DNA of 64,000 nucleotides from Oncomelania hupensis (lineage: Eukaryota; Mollusca; Gastropoda; Littorinimorpha; Pomatiopsidae): assembly GCA_036898135.1 (NCBI GenBank), contig CM072522.1, forward strand, positions 36,115,358-36,179,357, in the 5' to 3' direction. Shown here piece by piece: positions 36,358 to 51,241 of the stretch. The number at the start of each line of letters is the position of its first letter. The stretch's first letter is position 1. A model generated the notes under the pieces. That model made no database searches, was not told the DNA's origin, and saw nothing but the letters and a program-made list of their open reading frames with translations. The position numbers were made by a program, and so were the translations under genes.

Positions 36358-36490
36358 TTTGTATCTTTGTGTATGTGTGCGAGTGAGGGTGTGCGTGTGT
36401 GGGGGGGAGTTGTTTACACGGCGTAATTTGGACAAATTAGTGAGCATCTACATACCTTGTTTCGACGGCCTTCGTTGTTTTGACGTCAAG

Positions 36491-36634
36491 ACAATTATCC
36501 GTTAGGTGTAGAGCTGTGTTAGGGTTATGGGGTTAGGGTTAGGGCTAGAACACTTAGTACTTAAAAATAGGGACAAAATATGACAGATTGTCAACACAAG
36601 GTATGTGGCGTTTCATGAAAGTCATAATAACGCC
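36491..36634. repeat. Dispersed repeat with TTAGGG-like core, copy 2
   Basis: Second copy, with gttagggttatggggttagg at 36514-36533 and the shared block gaaagtcataataacgccg at 36615-36633. About 270 bp downstream of copy 1 in the same orientation. Confidence 0.75.
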
Positions 36635-36729
36635 GTGAAAACAAGTGTGTGCGTGGGTGTGGGTGTGGGTATGTGTAGGTGTGTGTGTGTGTCTGTCTGT
36701 CTGTCTATATGTCTCTCTGTGCGTTTTAC

Positions 36730-37357
36730 CCTGGGTATAGATGGTGAGGCTGACGGGTGATGTCACGATGGCGGACGCATTGGCCAGAAGCTCGCTGTCG
36801 AATTCATGAACCACACCCGTGTAGTCCTCGACCAAGCGAATGGTGAAATACGATGTGTCTCTGGCTTTGTAGATAGGGTCAATGGCCAGGTTGAGATAGG
36901 ACCTGGGATATACATTTTCCTCAGGAACTTTGACATACCACTTGCACTGTGACATTGTATTAATTACGACCGTCAAGTTGTAGTGCTGTTTTTGTCCCAT
37001 GTCAATGATTGGTTTGTCATCAGTGCAGAAAGATGACCTCATGACGAAGCGATCACTTTCTATTTTGCACATAAAGTCTTTCCAACACAAACTTTGTATA
37101 GTTGCGTTAAGCTCTGCACATCGTGAAGTTGATGACGTAGCTGTTGACGCCTGCAGTAGTGAATTAACTGTTGACATCTCCAGTGCTGACGTAAAGGTTG
37201 ACGTCTTTAGTGATGAGGTCGCTGTTGACGACCCCAGTGGTGATGTTACATCCGATAAATTTTGAGATATTGGGAGTCTGTCGTCAATGAATGCAGTTTT
37301 TGTTCCAAACAAGGTCAAGAGTAAGGTCAACATAATCACCGTTTTGACGTTCAGCAA
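36730..37357 (-). CDS. First exon of extracellular vWA/CUB protein: signal peptide and Cys domain
   Basis: The ATG at 37357 opens 209 codons up to a donor (cagg/gtaaaa, 36728-36729) in phase 1, which joins the vWA exon acceptor in frame. Residues 1-22 (MLNVKTVIMLTLLLTLFGTK...) are a good signal peptide. Residues about 35-75 are Ser/Thr-rich with loose repeats (SSTATSSLKTSTF; QASTATSSTS), likely O-glycosylated. Residues about 78-209 form an unrecognised domain with five cysteines (C-AELNATIQSL-C-WKDFM-C, then SSFC and SQCKWYV) and beta-rich segments (YLNLAIDPIY; YFTIRLVED). Sequons such as NAT and NLT suggest N-glycosylation. The protein is therefore secreted or extracellular. In-frame ATGs further in lack the signal peptide, so the first is preferred. 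Untranslated exons may lie upstream. Confidence 0.8.
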
Positions 37358-37735
37358 CGTAGACGTAGTCCCTGATCAATTCAAAACGTAGAAAGAGAAA
37401 GTCAGCATTGTATTGTGTTAAGGTATTCGGGTACGTTGAAATCAAATGGATAGAATTTCATAAAATGAGGTTTATTTTAAAGCAAACATCATGATAATAC
37501 ATACAATGTCAAAAAACGTATATTACGCAGTGCTACCTTTCAAGTTGAAACATAATTTGTTAATTGAAGGGTGCCAAACTTGAGGTAAAAGTAGTATAAA
37601 AGTAATCAGCTGCACAGATGGAAAGAGAATGAAGATTTAAGCATGACAGCCACCAGAAAGGTAGAAGTATGCCTTGTAAGGACATTTTGAATATTTTTGT
37701 GATCGAAAATTAAATTTTAGTGAGACATTAAAACT

Positions 37736-37804
<69 letters not shown>

Positions 37805-38010
37805 TCTTCTGACTATGACACATGTTTAGTGTTTACGTCATCATCACTGACCTCATGTTTTTTTATTTATTTTTCATCGCTGAAGAAGGGCGTAGCCCGA
37901 AAGTCTTTGATTTTATATTTTTCTTGGTGTTTTTTGTGTATTTTGTTTCTGATTTCTAGACATTAAAGCTTTGTAAGACTAAAACGATTGTAATTTTGTT
38001 TTCCATCGGT
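37358..38010. other. Upstream stretch with a GA microsatellite
   Basis: Would include the 5' UTR or promoter of the vWA/CUB gene, but I see no clear core promoter. Holds (GA)n at 37737-37802 and, at 37880-37910, gctgaagaagggcgtagcccg, a motif common in dispersed invertebrate repeats. Confidence 0.45.
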
Positions 38011-38830
38011 ATCAGCTAACTGCGCTGGAAAGGCGTAGGTGAAACAACGACCGACAAAGGCCACAAGCATTATTTCAGCGGGAGAGATGACACGCACGAA
38101 CAAGGAGTTGGATTCTTGGTCCACAAAGACTTTCTAGCTACTGTCATAGGTTGCCGCCCAGTCTCCAGTAGACTCATTACCATCCGTCTGAGAGCAGCCC
38201 CATTCAAAATCACTGTCATCCAGGCCTATGCCCCAACATCAGACTATGACGATAGTGAAGTCGAGGATTTCTATGAACATCTACAGGCTGTCCTTGACCA
38301 AGTGCCGAAGAAGGAACTAGTCATAGTGCAAGGCGACTGGAATGCGAAGGTTAGCTAAGATGGGTACCACAACTGGGGAGACACATGTGGACTCCACTGC
38401 AACAAAGAGACAAATGACAAGGCTCAGAGACTCTTGGAGTTTGCCAGATACAACAAATCTGATACTGTCAAAAACGCGTAATCCCCACAAAAAATCTAGA
38501 CGATGGACCTGTCACGGTCCCAGCTGGCAGCATCCCAACCAGATTGGCTACATCATCGTCAATAAAGGCTTCAGATCAAGCGTCAACATTGGCAGGATAC
38601 GCATTTTTCCAGGAGCAGACATCGGAAGTGACCACGATCTCGTGATGTCTTTTCGGTTCCATTTGAATAGAGTTAACATAGCCAAGTGAACCAGACTGAA
38701 GTTTGACCTGGATAAACTGCAAGATCCGGAGGTGGCTGAAATATTCAAAGCCACAATTGGAGGGAAATGTACACCACTGCTCATTTTGGGAGCTGGTGAA
38801 GTAGATGTACACACATTGACCACCAACTTC
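38011..38830 (+). pseudogene. RTE LINE endonuclease fragment
   Basis: Apurinic-endonuclease-like domain of an RTE element: LRWKGVGETTTDKGHKHYF, GVGFLVHKDFLA, ITVIQAYAPTSDYDD, KKELVIVQGDWNAKV and, after a frameshift near 38355, the C-terminal strands with IGYIIVNKGFRS and GSDHDLVMS. QAYAPT, GDWNA and SDHDLV are the recognisable catalytic blocks. An in-frame stop sits just before LRWK, there is another at about 38485, and a frameshift follows. The RT half is absent, unusual for a LINE, since truncation normally removes the 5' side. Confidence 0.85.
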
Positions 38831-39411
38831 AACTTCAAAGAGAGGAAGCAGCTGTGCTACTGGATGCCATTGGAGACAAGCAAGGACCGCTGGTGTCAGC
38901 GATCTACTCCCTGTCCACACTGCCAGAGAACATGCAGGGCGTGAATCGGCCTCAAAAAGCCGTCTGTCCACCCACAGACCAACGCCTGATCTCGGGCCAG
39001 CGCCTTGAGCACGTTTTGAGTTTGAAAAGCGCTACAAAAGAACAATACATGATGTAGTAATTCAAATAATGTTTGAATCAAAATGCATGAATGGTGGTCC
39101 CTACTGTTCTGTGATAGTGTGGATGTAGGCCGAGCTCTTAATATTGCCGTTACAGCACGGTATGATGACGATGGTCGGAATGCTGCACATTCATCAAAGC
39201 ACAGACGGAAAGTTGAAACCACTTGACCTTATGGACTGAGCTAAACCATATGCCTAGTAACACCCTCCCCCCCCCCCATCCTCCCACCCCGAAATCAAAC
39301 GTATGATAATAACAACTAAACAAAAACGACAGACAATAACCTCAACAATCTGGGATTTAACAGTTAATAATCACATTATTGAAAAAGTCGGCCATCATAA
39401 AGTGTTGATGC
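38831..39411. other. Unassigned stretch next to LINE fragments
   Basis: Contains an open plus frame to 39057 without recognisable motif, possibly linker sequence of the RTE element or of another repeat, then non-coding DNA with a C run at 39270-39278. Confidence 0.4.
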
Positions 39412-39960
39412 ATCGACATTGATAGCAACCTGTCTTGGTCAAATCACATTACACAACTTTCCAAAGCAGTGTCCGAGAAAGTGTATCTTCTAATCAAGCA
39501 CTTCCTAAATTTTGATGCAAGGAACTTATTCTTCAATGCACATATTCAGGCAGCCATTGATTACGTATCTACCTTATGGGGGCTCAGCCAGTGATAATAC
39601 AATGAAACCACTTATTAGATTACACAAACGTGCTCGTAAAGTAGTCCTATTAAAGAAAGCAACCCTTTATTAGACTACATAAACTTAAGGATTCGCCCTT
39701 TAAGAGCAAGGTTGGCTTATAATAAGGGTTCGTTTATGCACAAAATTATCACTGGATATGTACCAGAAACCATATGCTCAAAATTCACTTTGATAACTTC
39801 ACGCCAAGTCGTGAGATCTACCTTAAATTATTCAGGTATTAGTCTCTGGGACTCCCTCCCAAACTTTCTGAGACAAATTATCAACATGAATACTTTTAAG
39901 ATCAAATATGCTTCCCATCTTATGAAGTCAAAAGAAACGTTGCTAACATTGTACATGTAA
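39412..39960 (+). pseudogene. LINE reverse transcriptase C-terminal fragment (CR1/Jockey-like)
   Basis: Plus strand: IDSNLSWSNHITQLSKAVSE, then KVYLLIKHFLNFDARNLFF, AHIQAAIDYVSTLWGLS, and after stops and frameshifts LRARLAYNKGSFMHKIITGY, YSGISLWDSLPNFLRQI and KIKYASHLM, ending in a stop at 39958-39960. This is the thumb and C-terminal region typical of CR1/Jockey-type elements. The catalytic part is missing and two stops are visible near 39590. Confidence 0.8.
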
Positions 39961-45124
<5,164 letters not shown>

Positions 45125-45215
45125 GGTAGAGTAGTGTAGTGTAGTATAGTGTAGTGTAGTGTAGTGTAGTGTAATATAGTGTAGTGTAACGTAACGTAAC
45201 GTAACGTAGTGCAGT
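45125..45215. repeat. (GTGTA)n pentanucleotide tract
   Basis: About 15 units of gtgta/gtata with variants turning to acgta at the right end. Confidence 0.92.
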
Positions 45216-45260
45216 GCAGTTTAGTTAAGTTTAGCATGGCATTGCATAGTATAGTATAGT

Positions 45261-45843
45261 ATTACATTACATTACATGATTATTGCTTTAGGTCCAGCGG
45301 ACTCTTCCGAGCGAAATCAGGACCGGACAACTCCTGATCCGCATAAAAGATCTGCTGAAACAACCCTAGTGGTAAAACTGAAAGCTCTCCACCAGCCAGT
45401 CACTTTACAATAAAGACATGACATCCCACGCAGGGGACGTTGAGGCTTTACTCTAATTAATCGAACGTCCGTTTACAAAAACAAAATATAATACAAACAT
45501 CATTATAATTTATCAACAAAACACATACATATAAAATGCCTACATTGCTAAATAATAACATCATAGGAAGCCCTAGTGACCACCTGGCAGAAAGCGTCCG
45601 ATATTTCCAAGCTGATCCAACAGACCTCATACACAAATAAGGAGTCTTGTCCCGGAAGAGTTTTCAAGAAAAAAGGTAGGTGACTGGTCTAGCGGAGAAG
45701 AAGATAGTATAGTAGATTGATAGAACAGAGCAGGAATGAGAAAGAGCAAATGAGAAAAACAGCGACAGTGGGAATTTAAAGCACTAAATTTCCAGAAAGT
45801 GGGGATACTATTTATACTGAAACCCCCGGCACCCCAACGGGGG
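45261..45843 (-). mobile_element. 583-bp retroposon-like repeat, copy 1
   Basis: Matches 50650-51230 almost throughout. On the minus strand it starts CCCCCGTTGGGGTGCCGGGGG, a strong hairpin, and ends in a (TGTAA)n tail (plus-strand ttacattacattacat). It is flanked by tatagtatagtat on both sides, which may be target duplication or expanded target repeat. The polarity and tail suggest a SINE or LINE-derived retroposon. A minus-strand frame (RWGAGGFSINSIPTFWKFSA...) is open in both copies. Confidence 0.85.
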
Positions 45844-45899
45844 TATAGTATAGTATAGTATAGTATAGTATAGTATAGTATAGTATAGTATAGTATATC
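45844..45899. repeat. (TATAG)n pentanucleotide tract
   Basis: About 11 units of tatag/gtata adjoining the 583-bp repeat. The same word occurs on the other side of that repeat (45248-45260). Confidence 0.95.
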
Positions 45900-46330
45900 A
45901 TGCATGATTGGTACCAAACAGCGTGTTTAACGGGTCATAGCGCTCACGTTTGGGCATCCCCATTTTGTCCGTTAGCATCGATCTTAGGTTCTTTTCAGTG
46001 TGTCGTGAACAAGACAACATTAGACTGTTAGGTAATGCTTTCTTCATCGCTTTTTTCATTGCATTTTCTTCATCACTACCTATAAGTACCAATGTAAGTG
46101 TATTGTGCAAATCAGAAAGTTCACCGGCAAGTTGATCAAAAAATTGGAAGTACGTGTTCATGTCACCATTGCCGTGCAAAAACATATGGGCCAATGACCA
46201 TGGGATGGTCTCCAGGATCTCTTATTTTAAAAGCCAGGTTTTTGAAGACAGTGACGGTGACGCGTACGGCACTGAGATTAAACGTATTGTGAACGTTGGC
46301 AGTGTGTGGCGGGTAAGAGAATCGTTGTAC
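45895..46330 (-). pseudogene. MULE-like transposase fragment
   Basis: Minus strand: VTVFKNLAFKIRDPGDHPMV, IGPYVF, then one base shifted MFLHGNGDMNTYFQFFDQLA, LVLIGSDEENAMKKAMKKAL and NSLMLSCSRHTEKNLRSML. A D-x-E around a SDEE...A helix, followed by a C-x-x-H (CSRH), is the pattern of MULE-type DDE transposases. The frameshift near 46185 breaks it, and neither end is complete. The match is from memory of related mollusc proteins. Confidence 0.5.
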
Positions 46331-46775
46331 ATCTTCAATTTGCTCTATGATGAAGAGGACAATGCATGGAACGTGTCATAGCGTTCTGACAATGCATCTG
46401 ATGAAGAGAAGCGCGTCCTGCACTGCCTCAACCGAGGCCATTGTCTCGGCCTGCGAAACTGGCTTTAAGCGCTGCCAGATTTCTGTGGCCGAACATTGGC
46501 ATTGTGAAGTTGACACTTACTTCTCGGATGTTCCAGTGGGTCGCCAATGGATTACAGACTGCTAACACTTTGAGTGGTTAGATCGGACTTCAGTTTCTTC
46601 ATGATGCTTGGTTTAATGCGTAGATCTACATACACGCACACACACACACACCCACACACACACACATGCACACACACACATGCACACACACAGATCCAAT
46701 GAGAATTAATAACAATCCAAATAAGCGCTCCGTACAGTTGTAACGTGACGAATACACAATGTACCCATGCATTCA
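46331..46775. other. Unassigned stretch with a CA-rich patch
   Basis: Possibly more of the decayed transposase at 46331-46560, but no motif is readable. (CA)n-rich at 46630-46692. Confidence 0.4.
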
Positions 46776-47332
46776 CACATAGTATATGTATGCCCATGCC
46801 TTCACACATAGTCTATATATGCACATGCCTTCACACATGGTCTATATAATGCCCATGCCTTCACACATAGTCTATGTATGCACATTCCTTCACACATGGT
46901 CTATATATGCCCATGCCTTCACACATAGTCTATATATGCCCATGCCTTCACACATAGTCCATATATGCACATGCCTTCACACATGGTCTATATATGCACA
47001 TGCCTTCACACATGGTCTACATGTATATATGCACATGCCTTCACACATGGTCTATATATGCCCATGCCTTCACACATAGTCCATATATGCACATGCCTTC
47101 ACACATGGTCTATATATGCCCATGCCTTCACACATAGTCTATATATGCACATGCCTTCACACATAGTCTATATATGCCCATGCCTTCACATAGTCCATAT
47201 ATGCACATGCCTTCACACATGGTCTATATATGCACATGCCTTCACACATGGTCTATATATGCACATGCCTTCACACATGGTCTATATATGCCCATGCCTT
47301 CACACTTAGTCCATATATGCACATGCCTTCAC
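46776..47332. repeat. 27-bp minisatellite, about 20 copies
   Basis: Unit tatatgcccatgccttcacacatagtc. Two sites vary between units: gccc/gcac and catagtc/catggtc. Variants come in runs, suggesting expansion of multi-unit blocks. The unit is a multiple of three, so long open frames result; these are artefacts. Confidence 0.97.
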
Positions 47333-47354
47333 ACAATCACGCATGCACACCCAA

Positions 47355-47640
47355 CGCATTTATTTATTTATTTTATTTTATTTTATTTTAACAACTTTAT
47401 TATCACCGAGGTGAAATTCGGGCACTTTCATTTTTGAAAGTGCAGCAGCCCCAAGTGAAGCGCTTTACCCAAGGTACATGCTGGGTGTGTTCTTGTCACC
47501 GGCACTCACCGGTCTGGGACATGAGCGTCAGGATCTTTAAAGTCCGTTATGATGGAATGCATGCGACACAGACTAGACCTCGGTTTATACTCTCATCCGA
47601 AGGAGTAGCCTTCATTTACAGTGGCCACAAACTATAGCGC
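47355..47640 (-). mobile_element. Putative SINE with (AAAAT)n tail
   Basis: On the minus strand this runs from gtggccactgtaaatgaagg to an A-rich tail (aataaagttgttaaaataaa). It contains gggtaaagcgcttcacttgg and a self-complementary ctttcatttttgaaag. The polarity and tail fit a short retroposon; no second copy is in the window, so the call is tentative. Confidence 0.45.
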
Positions 47641-47667
47641 ACACACACATATGCTCCTGTGTTGCAT

Positions 47668-47670
<3 letters not shown>

Positions 47671-47744
<74 letters not shown>
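47671..47744. repeat. (GA)n microsatellite
   Basis: About 36 GA units directly beyond the 3' end of the LINE at 47850-53087 (on the minus strand the LINE runs into it through an aataaacattcgtattcg stretch). Confidence 0.97.
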
Positions 47745-47747
<3 letters not shown>

Positions 47748-47849
47748 CGAATACGAATGTTTATTCAAAAAGGGCCTAGCCTCATTAGAATGGGTGAGTG
47801 CAACAAATTCACAAAAACCACAATACAACAGTAGTCAAGTCAGAAAATA

Positions 47850-48437
47850 CATCAAAACAATAAAATATCTCAAATCTTCAAAACAGACATATATTACAAC
47901 AAAACAGTTTCTCTATCCTTGAACGCTCTGTACACAAATACACACAGTTTCTTTACAACATTTTCATTATTTGATGACAATCAAGACAGCCTGAATGCAT
48001 TTGGGGTTCTATAGTATTTTGGGGCAATACATTCTCTACGTAGATCATCAAAATAAGGACAACAGAGTAAAAAATGCAACTCATTTTCTTAGGTTTGATT
48101 ACATAATTTGCACCATTTGATTTCGAGGATGCAACTCCGATATCTATAAAAATAAATAGCCAAATCAGAAATACCAAATCTGAACTTAGTCATTAAATAC
48201 TGAAGGTGTTTATTCATATTCAATTTCAAATACAAAGGCACATCATGTGACATATTACGAAAGGATCTGTATAACTCAAACCGTTCACTCGTGTTTACGT
48301 GATCATTCCATTCTTGCCATCTACAGTCTATCAATCGTTCTTTATAAACACGCATAATCCATTTCACATTACCCACGCCCTGATTCCTCCATACATACCA
48401 AAATCCAAACTGTAACAAACATACTCGTACGTTCATC
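47850..48437 (-). pseudogene. LINE, C-terminal segment (split by insertion)
   Basis: Minus strand: TWVMNVRVCLLQFGFWYVWR, RLIDCRWQEWNDHVNTSERF, YLMTKFRFGISDLAIYFYRY, KLCNQ and, in a shifted frame, CPYFDDLRRECIAPKYYRTP and NENVVKKLCVFVYRAFKDRE. It continues the element at 49488-53087: the frame before the insertion (KKAYHMLYEL) resumes here. It ends with a C-x2-C/H-type knuckle and a short tail. Stops and one frameshift make it non-functional. Confidence 0.85.
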
Positions 48438-48459
48438 ACCCACGTCGTTTTCCCTCTAT

Positions 48460-48493
<34 letters not shown>

Positions 48494-49487
48494 GATTTTT
48501 TATATAGCGGGTACTCCAGCCTATGACCAGACTCACCACGCTTTACATAGTCATAACATATAAATACATGCACTCGATAAAACATCACTTTTGCTACAAT
48601 ACACCAAAAGACGGGACAGTAAAGGTACAGACTATTTACAATTATGTACATAAATTACAAAAAAGACAAAAATATACTATTTACAACTATGTACACAAAT
48701 GACAAAAAAGACAAAAAATAGAATAGCAAAAACCTATTCACAGCTATTTATATGCCCGGTTAGGCCCAGGAAGTAAAACAGTATAAATATTTACAGCCAT
48801 GTATACACTTACTGATCAGACATAGACAAAAGATGAGAGAATGGCAGCGGGATACGAATCAATCTGAATAATGCAGTTTGAAGAGGTGGGTTTTGAGGGC
48901 CTTTTTGAATGCTTGTGTTGATTGTATGTTGCGGATATGGGAGGGAAGGGAATTCCACTGCTTAGGTGCGGAGTAAGCGAATGCACGTTGGCCGTATGTC
49001 TTAGTGCGGGTGACGGGAACCTTGAGTGTGCGAGTGTCAGCAGAAGATCTTAAAGTGCGTGAAGGGGAGTAGACAGACAGTAGAACAGCAAGGTAGGAAG
49101 GACAAGAATCTGTGAAGAAGTTGTGACAGAGAACAGAGAGTTTGTACTCTATGCGTGCTTGCACAGGAAGCCAGTGAAGGGAATGTAGTAGAGGTGTGAT
49201 GTGATCACGTTTCTTAGCTCGGAATACTAGTCTAGCTGCTGAGTTCTGAACCTTTTGTAGTTTGTCAATGATGTGTTTCGGGGAGCCAACAAGGAGAGAG
49301 TTGCAATAGTCAAGACGAGAAAGGACGAGAGCGCAGACTAGGGTTTTGGTGGCCGGGACTGTAAGATAGTGGCGAAAGGAGCTGATTTGGCGTATGGCCG
49401 TGTATGCAGAGCGACAGACGTTGGAGATGTGGTTGTTGAGGGACAGGTCATCGGAGAGAATGTAGCCGAGATTATCCAATTCATATA
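48438..49487 (-). mobile_element. L2/CR1-like LINE 3' part, inserted into another LINE
   Basis: The minus-strand frame is open from about 49480 to the stop at 48859: LDNLGYILSDDLSLNNHISN, ALVLSRLDYCNSLLVGSPKH, ITPLLHSLHWLPVQARIEYK, LRSSADTRTLKVPV and FAYSAPKQWNSLPSHIRNI. This is the well-conserved RT thumb/C-terminus of L2/Rex/CR1-type LINEs. About 370 bp of 3' UTR follow and the tail is (TAA)n (plus 48456-48491). The open, undamaged frame shows it is younger than its host LINE. Confidence 0.9.
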
Positions 49488-50649
49488 ACATATGATAAGC
49501 TTTCTTAAGCATCCATTTGTAATAACTTAAACCAGTAACGTATGCAACTTACAACAGAATTAATGTTAATAGGGTATCTATTTAACTCGTTATATACAAG
49601 ATCATTTGGAGTACGCATGTCTACATACACAATTTTTTTCAGGGCAAACAAATGTATCTTTTTCACAATGAACAGCTGCTTTTTCCAAACCCCAAATTTC
49701 AGAACCATATTGCATCATTGGCTGGATCTGTGCATCAAAACGTTTCAAATAAACGTCTAACGAATGATTATTATACATACGAAGTCTCTGCATTATACAC
49801 AAAAGTGCCTTTTTTGCTTTACTGGCTATATCTCTACATGCTGCAACAAAATTTAGCTTCGTAGAAAAAATAAATACCTAAATATATTTATATGCATTAA
49901 CTATAGGCATAACACTACCATCGAGAAACCACTTTTCTCTAGCACCTAAATAACCCCCTTTTCTAAACACAATAATATTACTTTTATCCATATTCACCTT
50001 TAAACTAAGAGAGCAAGCGGCTCTATGTAAGCTATTTAGTTGCGTTTGTAATCCTACAACTGTTTCAGATAACAGAACAATATCATCAGCGAGCAACATA
50101 CTAAACAATTCAAAAGAATCAGGAAAAAATGTTACACCGTGTCTTCCATTATTTATCACTTCCAACGCCAGTTCATTAATAAAAATAGAAAAAAGAATCG
50201 GACTACATATGTCCCCTTGCTTCACTCCTAATGAACAATTTAAATAATCTGTAAGTCTGGCACCAAATCTAATACGAGTTTTAACACTAACATACATACT
50301 TTTGACACAACGGAAAAGTTTTCCCTTAATTCCATTCTTCAATAAGACAGGCCATAGCAAGTTCCTATTAATAGAATCAAAACATTTTTCAAAGTCAATG
50401 AAGACTACTTAAAGTTTACGATTATAACAAAACTGTTTCTAAACGCAAGCTAACAAAGTGAAAATGTGATCAATAGTGGAGTAACCTTTCTTAAAGCCTG
50501 CTTGATGTTCACCAGTTATATTGTTTTCCTCAACCCAAGCCTGTAGGCGTCTATTAATAATTGTACCAAAACCTTTACTGCTTACATGAGATAAACTGAT
50601 ACCACGGTAGTTATCAGGCTTGTTAACATCACCTTTCTTATAAAGAGGT
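49488..50649 (-). pseudogene. LINE, reverse transcriptase core segment
   Basis: Minus strand: EHQAGFKKGYSTIDHIFTL (about 50520-50440), DFEKCFDSINRNLLWPVLLK, GVKQGDICSPILFSIFINEL, MLLADDIVLLSETVVGLQTQ (catalytic ADD intact), PMMQYGSEIWGLEKAA and PNDLVYNELNRYP. The order is normal for a non-LTR RT. There are frameshifts at about 49640 and 49880 and a stop near 50410. The 583-bp repeat interrupts it at 50650 with an 11-bp duplication. Confidence 0.88.
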
Positions 50650-51230
50650 TACATTACATTACATTACATGATTATTGCTTTAGGTCCAGCGGACTCTTCC
50701 GAGCCAAATCAGGACCGGACAACCCCTGATCTGCATAAAAGATCTGCTGAAACAACCCTAGTGGTAAAACTGAAAGCTCTCTACCAGCCAATCACTTTAC
50801 AATAAAGACATCCCACGCAGGGGACGCTAAGGCTGTTCTCTAATTTATCGAACCCCCGTTTACAAAAACAAAATAGAATACAAACATCATTATAAATTAT
50901 AAACAAAACACATACATATAAAATGCCTACATTGCTAAATACTAACATCATAGGAAGCCCTAGTGACCACCTGGCAGAAAGCGTCCAATATTCCCAAGCT
51001 GATCCAACAGACCTCATACACAAATAAGGAAGAGTCCCAGAAGAGTTTTCAAGAAAAAAGGTAGGTGACTGGTCTAGCGAAGAAGAAGATAGTATAGCAG
51101 ATTGATAGAACAGAGCAGGAATAAGAAAGAGCGAATGAGAAAGACAGCGACAGTGGGAATTTAAAGCACTAAATTTCCAGAAAGTTGGGATACTATTCAT
51201 ACTGAAGCCCCCGGCACCCCAACGGGGGTT
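50650..51230 (-). mobile_element. 583-bp retroposon-like repeat, copy 2, with 11-bp target duplication
   Basis: Full-length second copy of 45261-45843. Flanked by perfect direct repeats tataaagaggt at 50639-50649 and 51231-51241. The target is the RT gene of the LINE, whose minus frame (after duplication removal) resumes on the other side. An 11-bp duplication and a short-repeat tail point to target-primed retroposition rather than a DNA transposon. Confidence 0.92.
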
Positions 51231-51241
51231 TATAAAGAGGT

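Noticed and set aside
36514..36546. Interstitial telomere marking a chromosome fusion
   Set aside because: Only a few imperfect TTAGGG words, and they sit inside a repeat present twice.
46776..47332. CRISPR-like array of short repeats
   Set aside because: Units are contiguous, with no unique spacers, in a eukaryotic context.
46786..47437. Frames with repeated HMPSHMVYI-type units, resembling a repeat protein
   Set aside because: The 27-bp minisatellite has a unit length divisible by three, so all frames stay open; no start region, splice sites or domain.
47616..47922. Ser-Leu and Arg-Glu frames
   Set aside because: Come from (GA)n/(TC)n. The same applies to 35959-36386 and 43665-43877.
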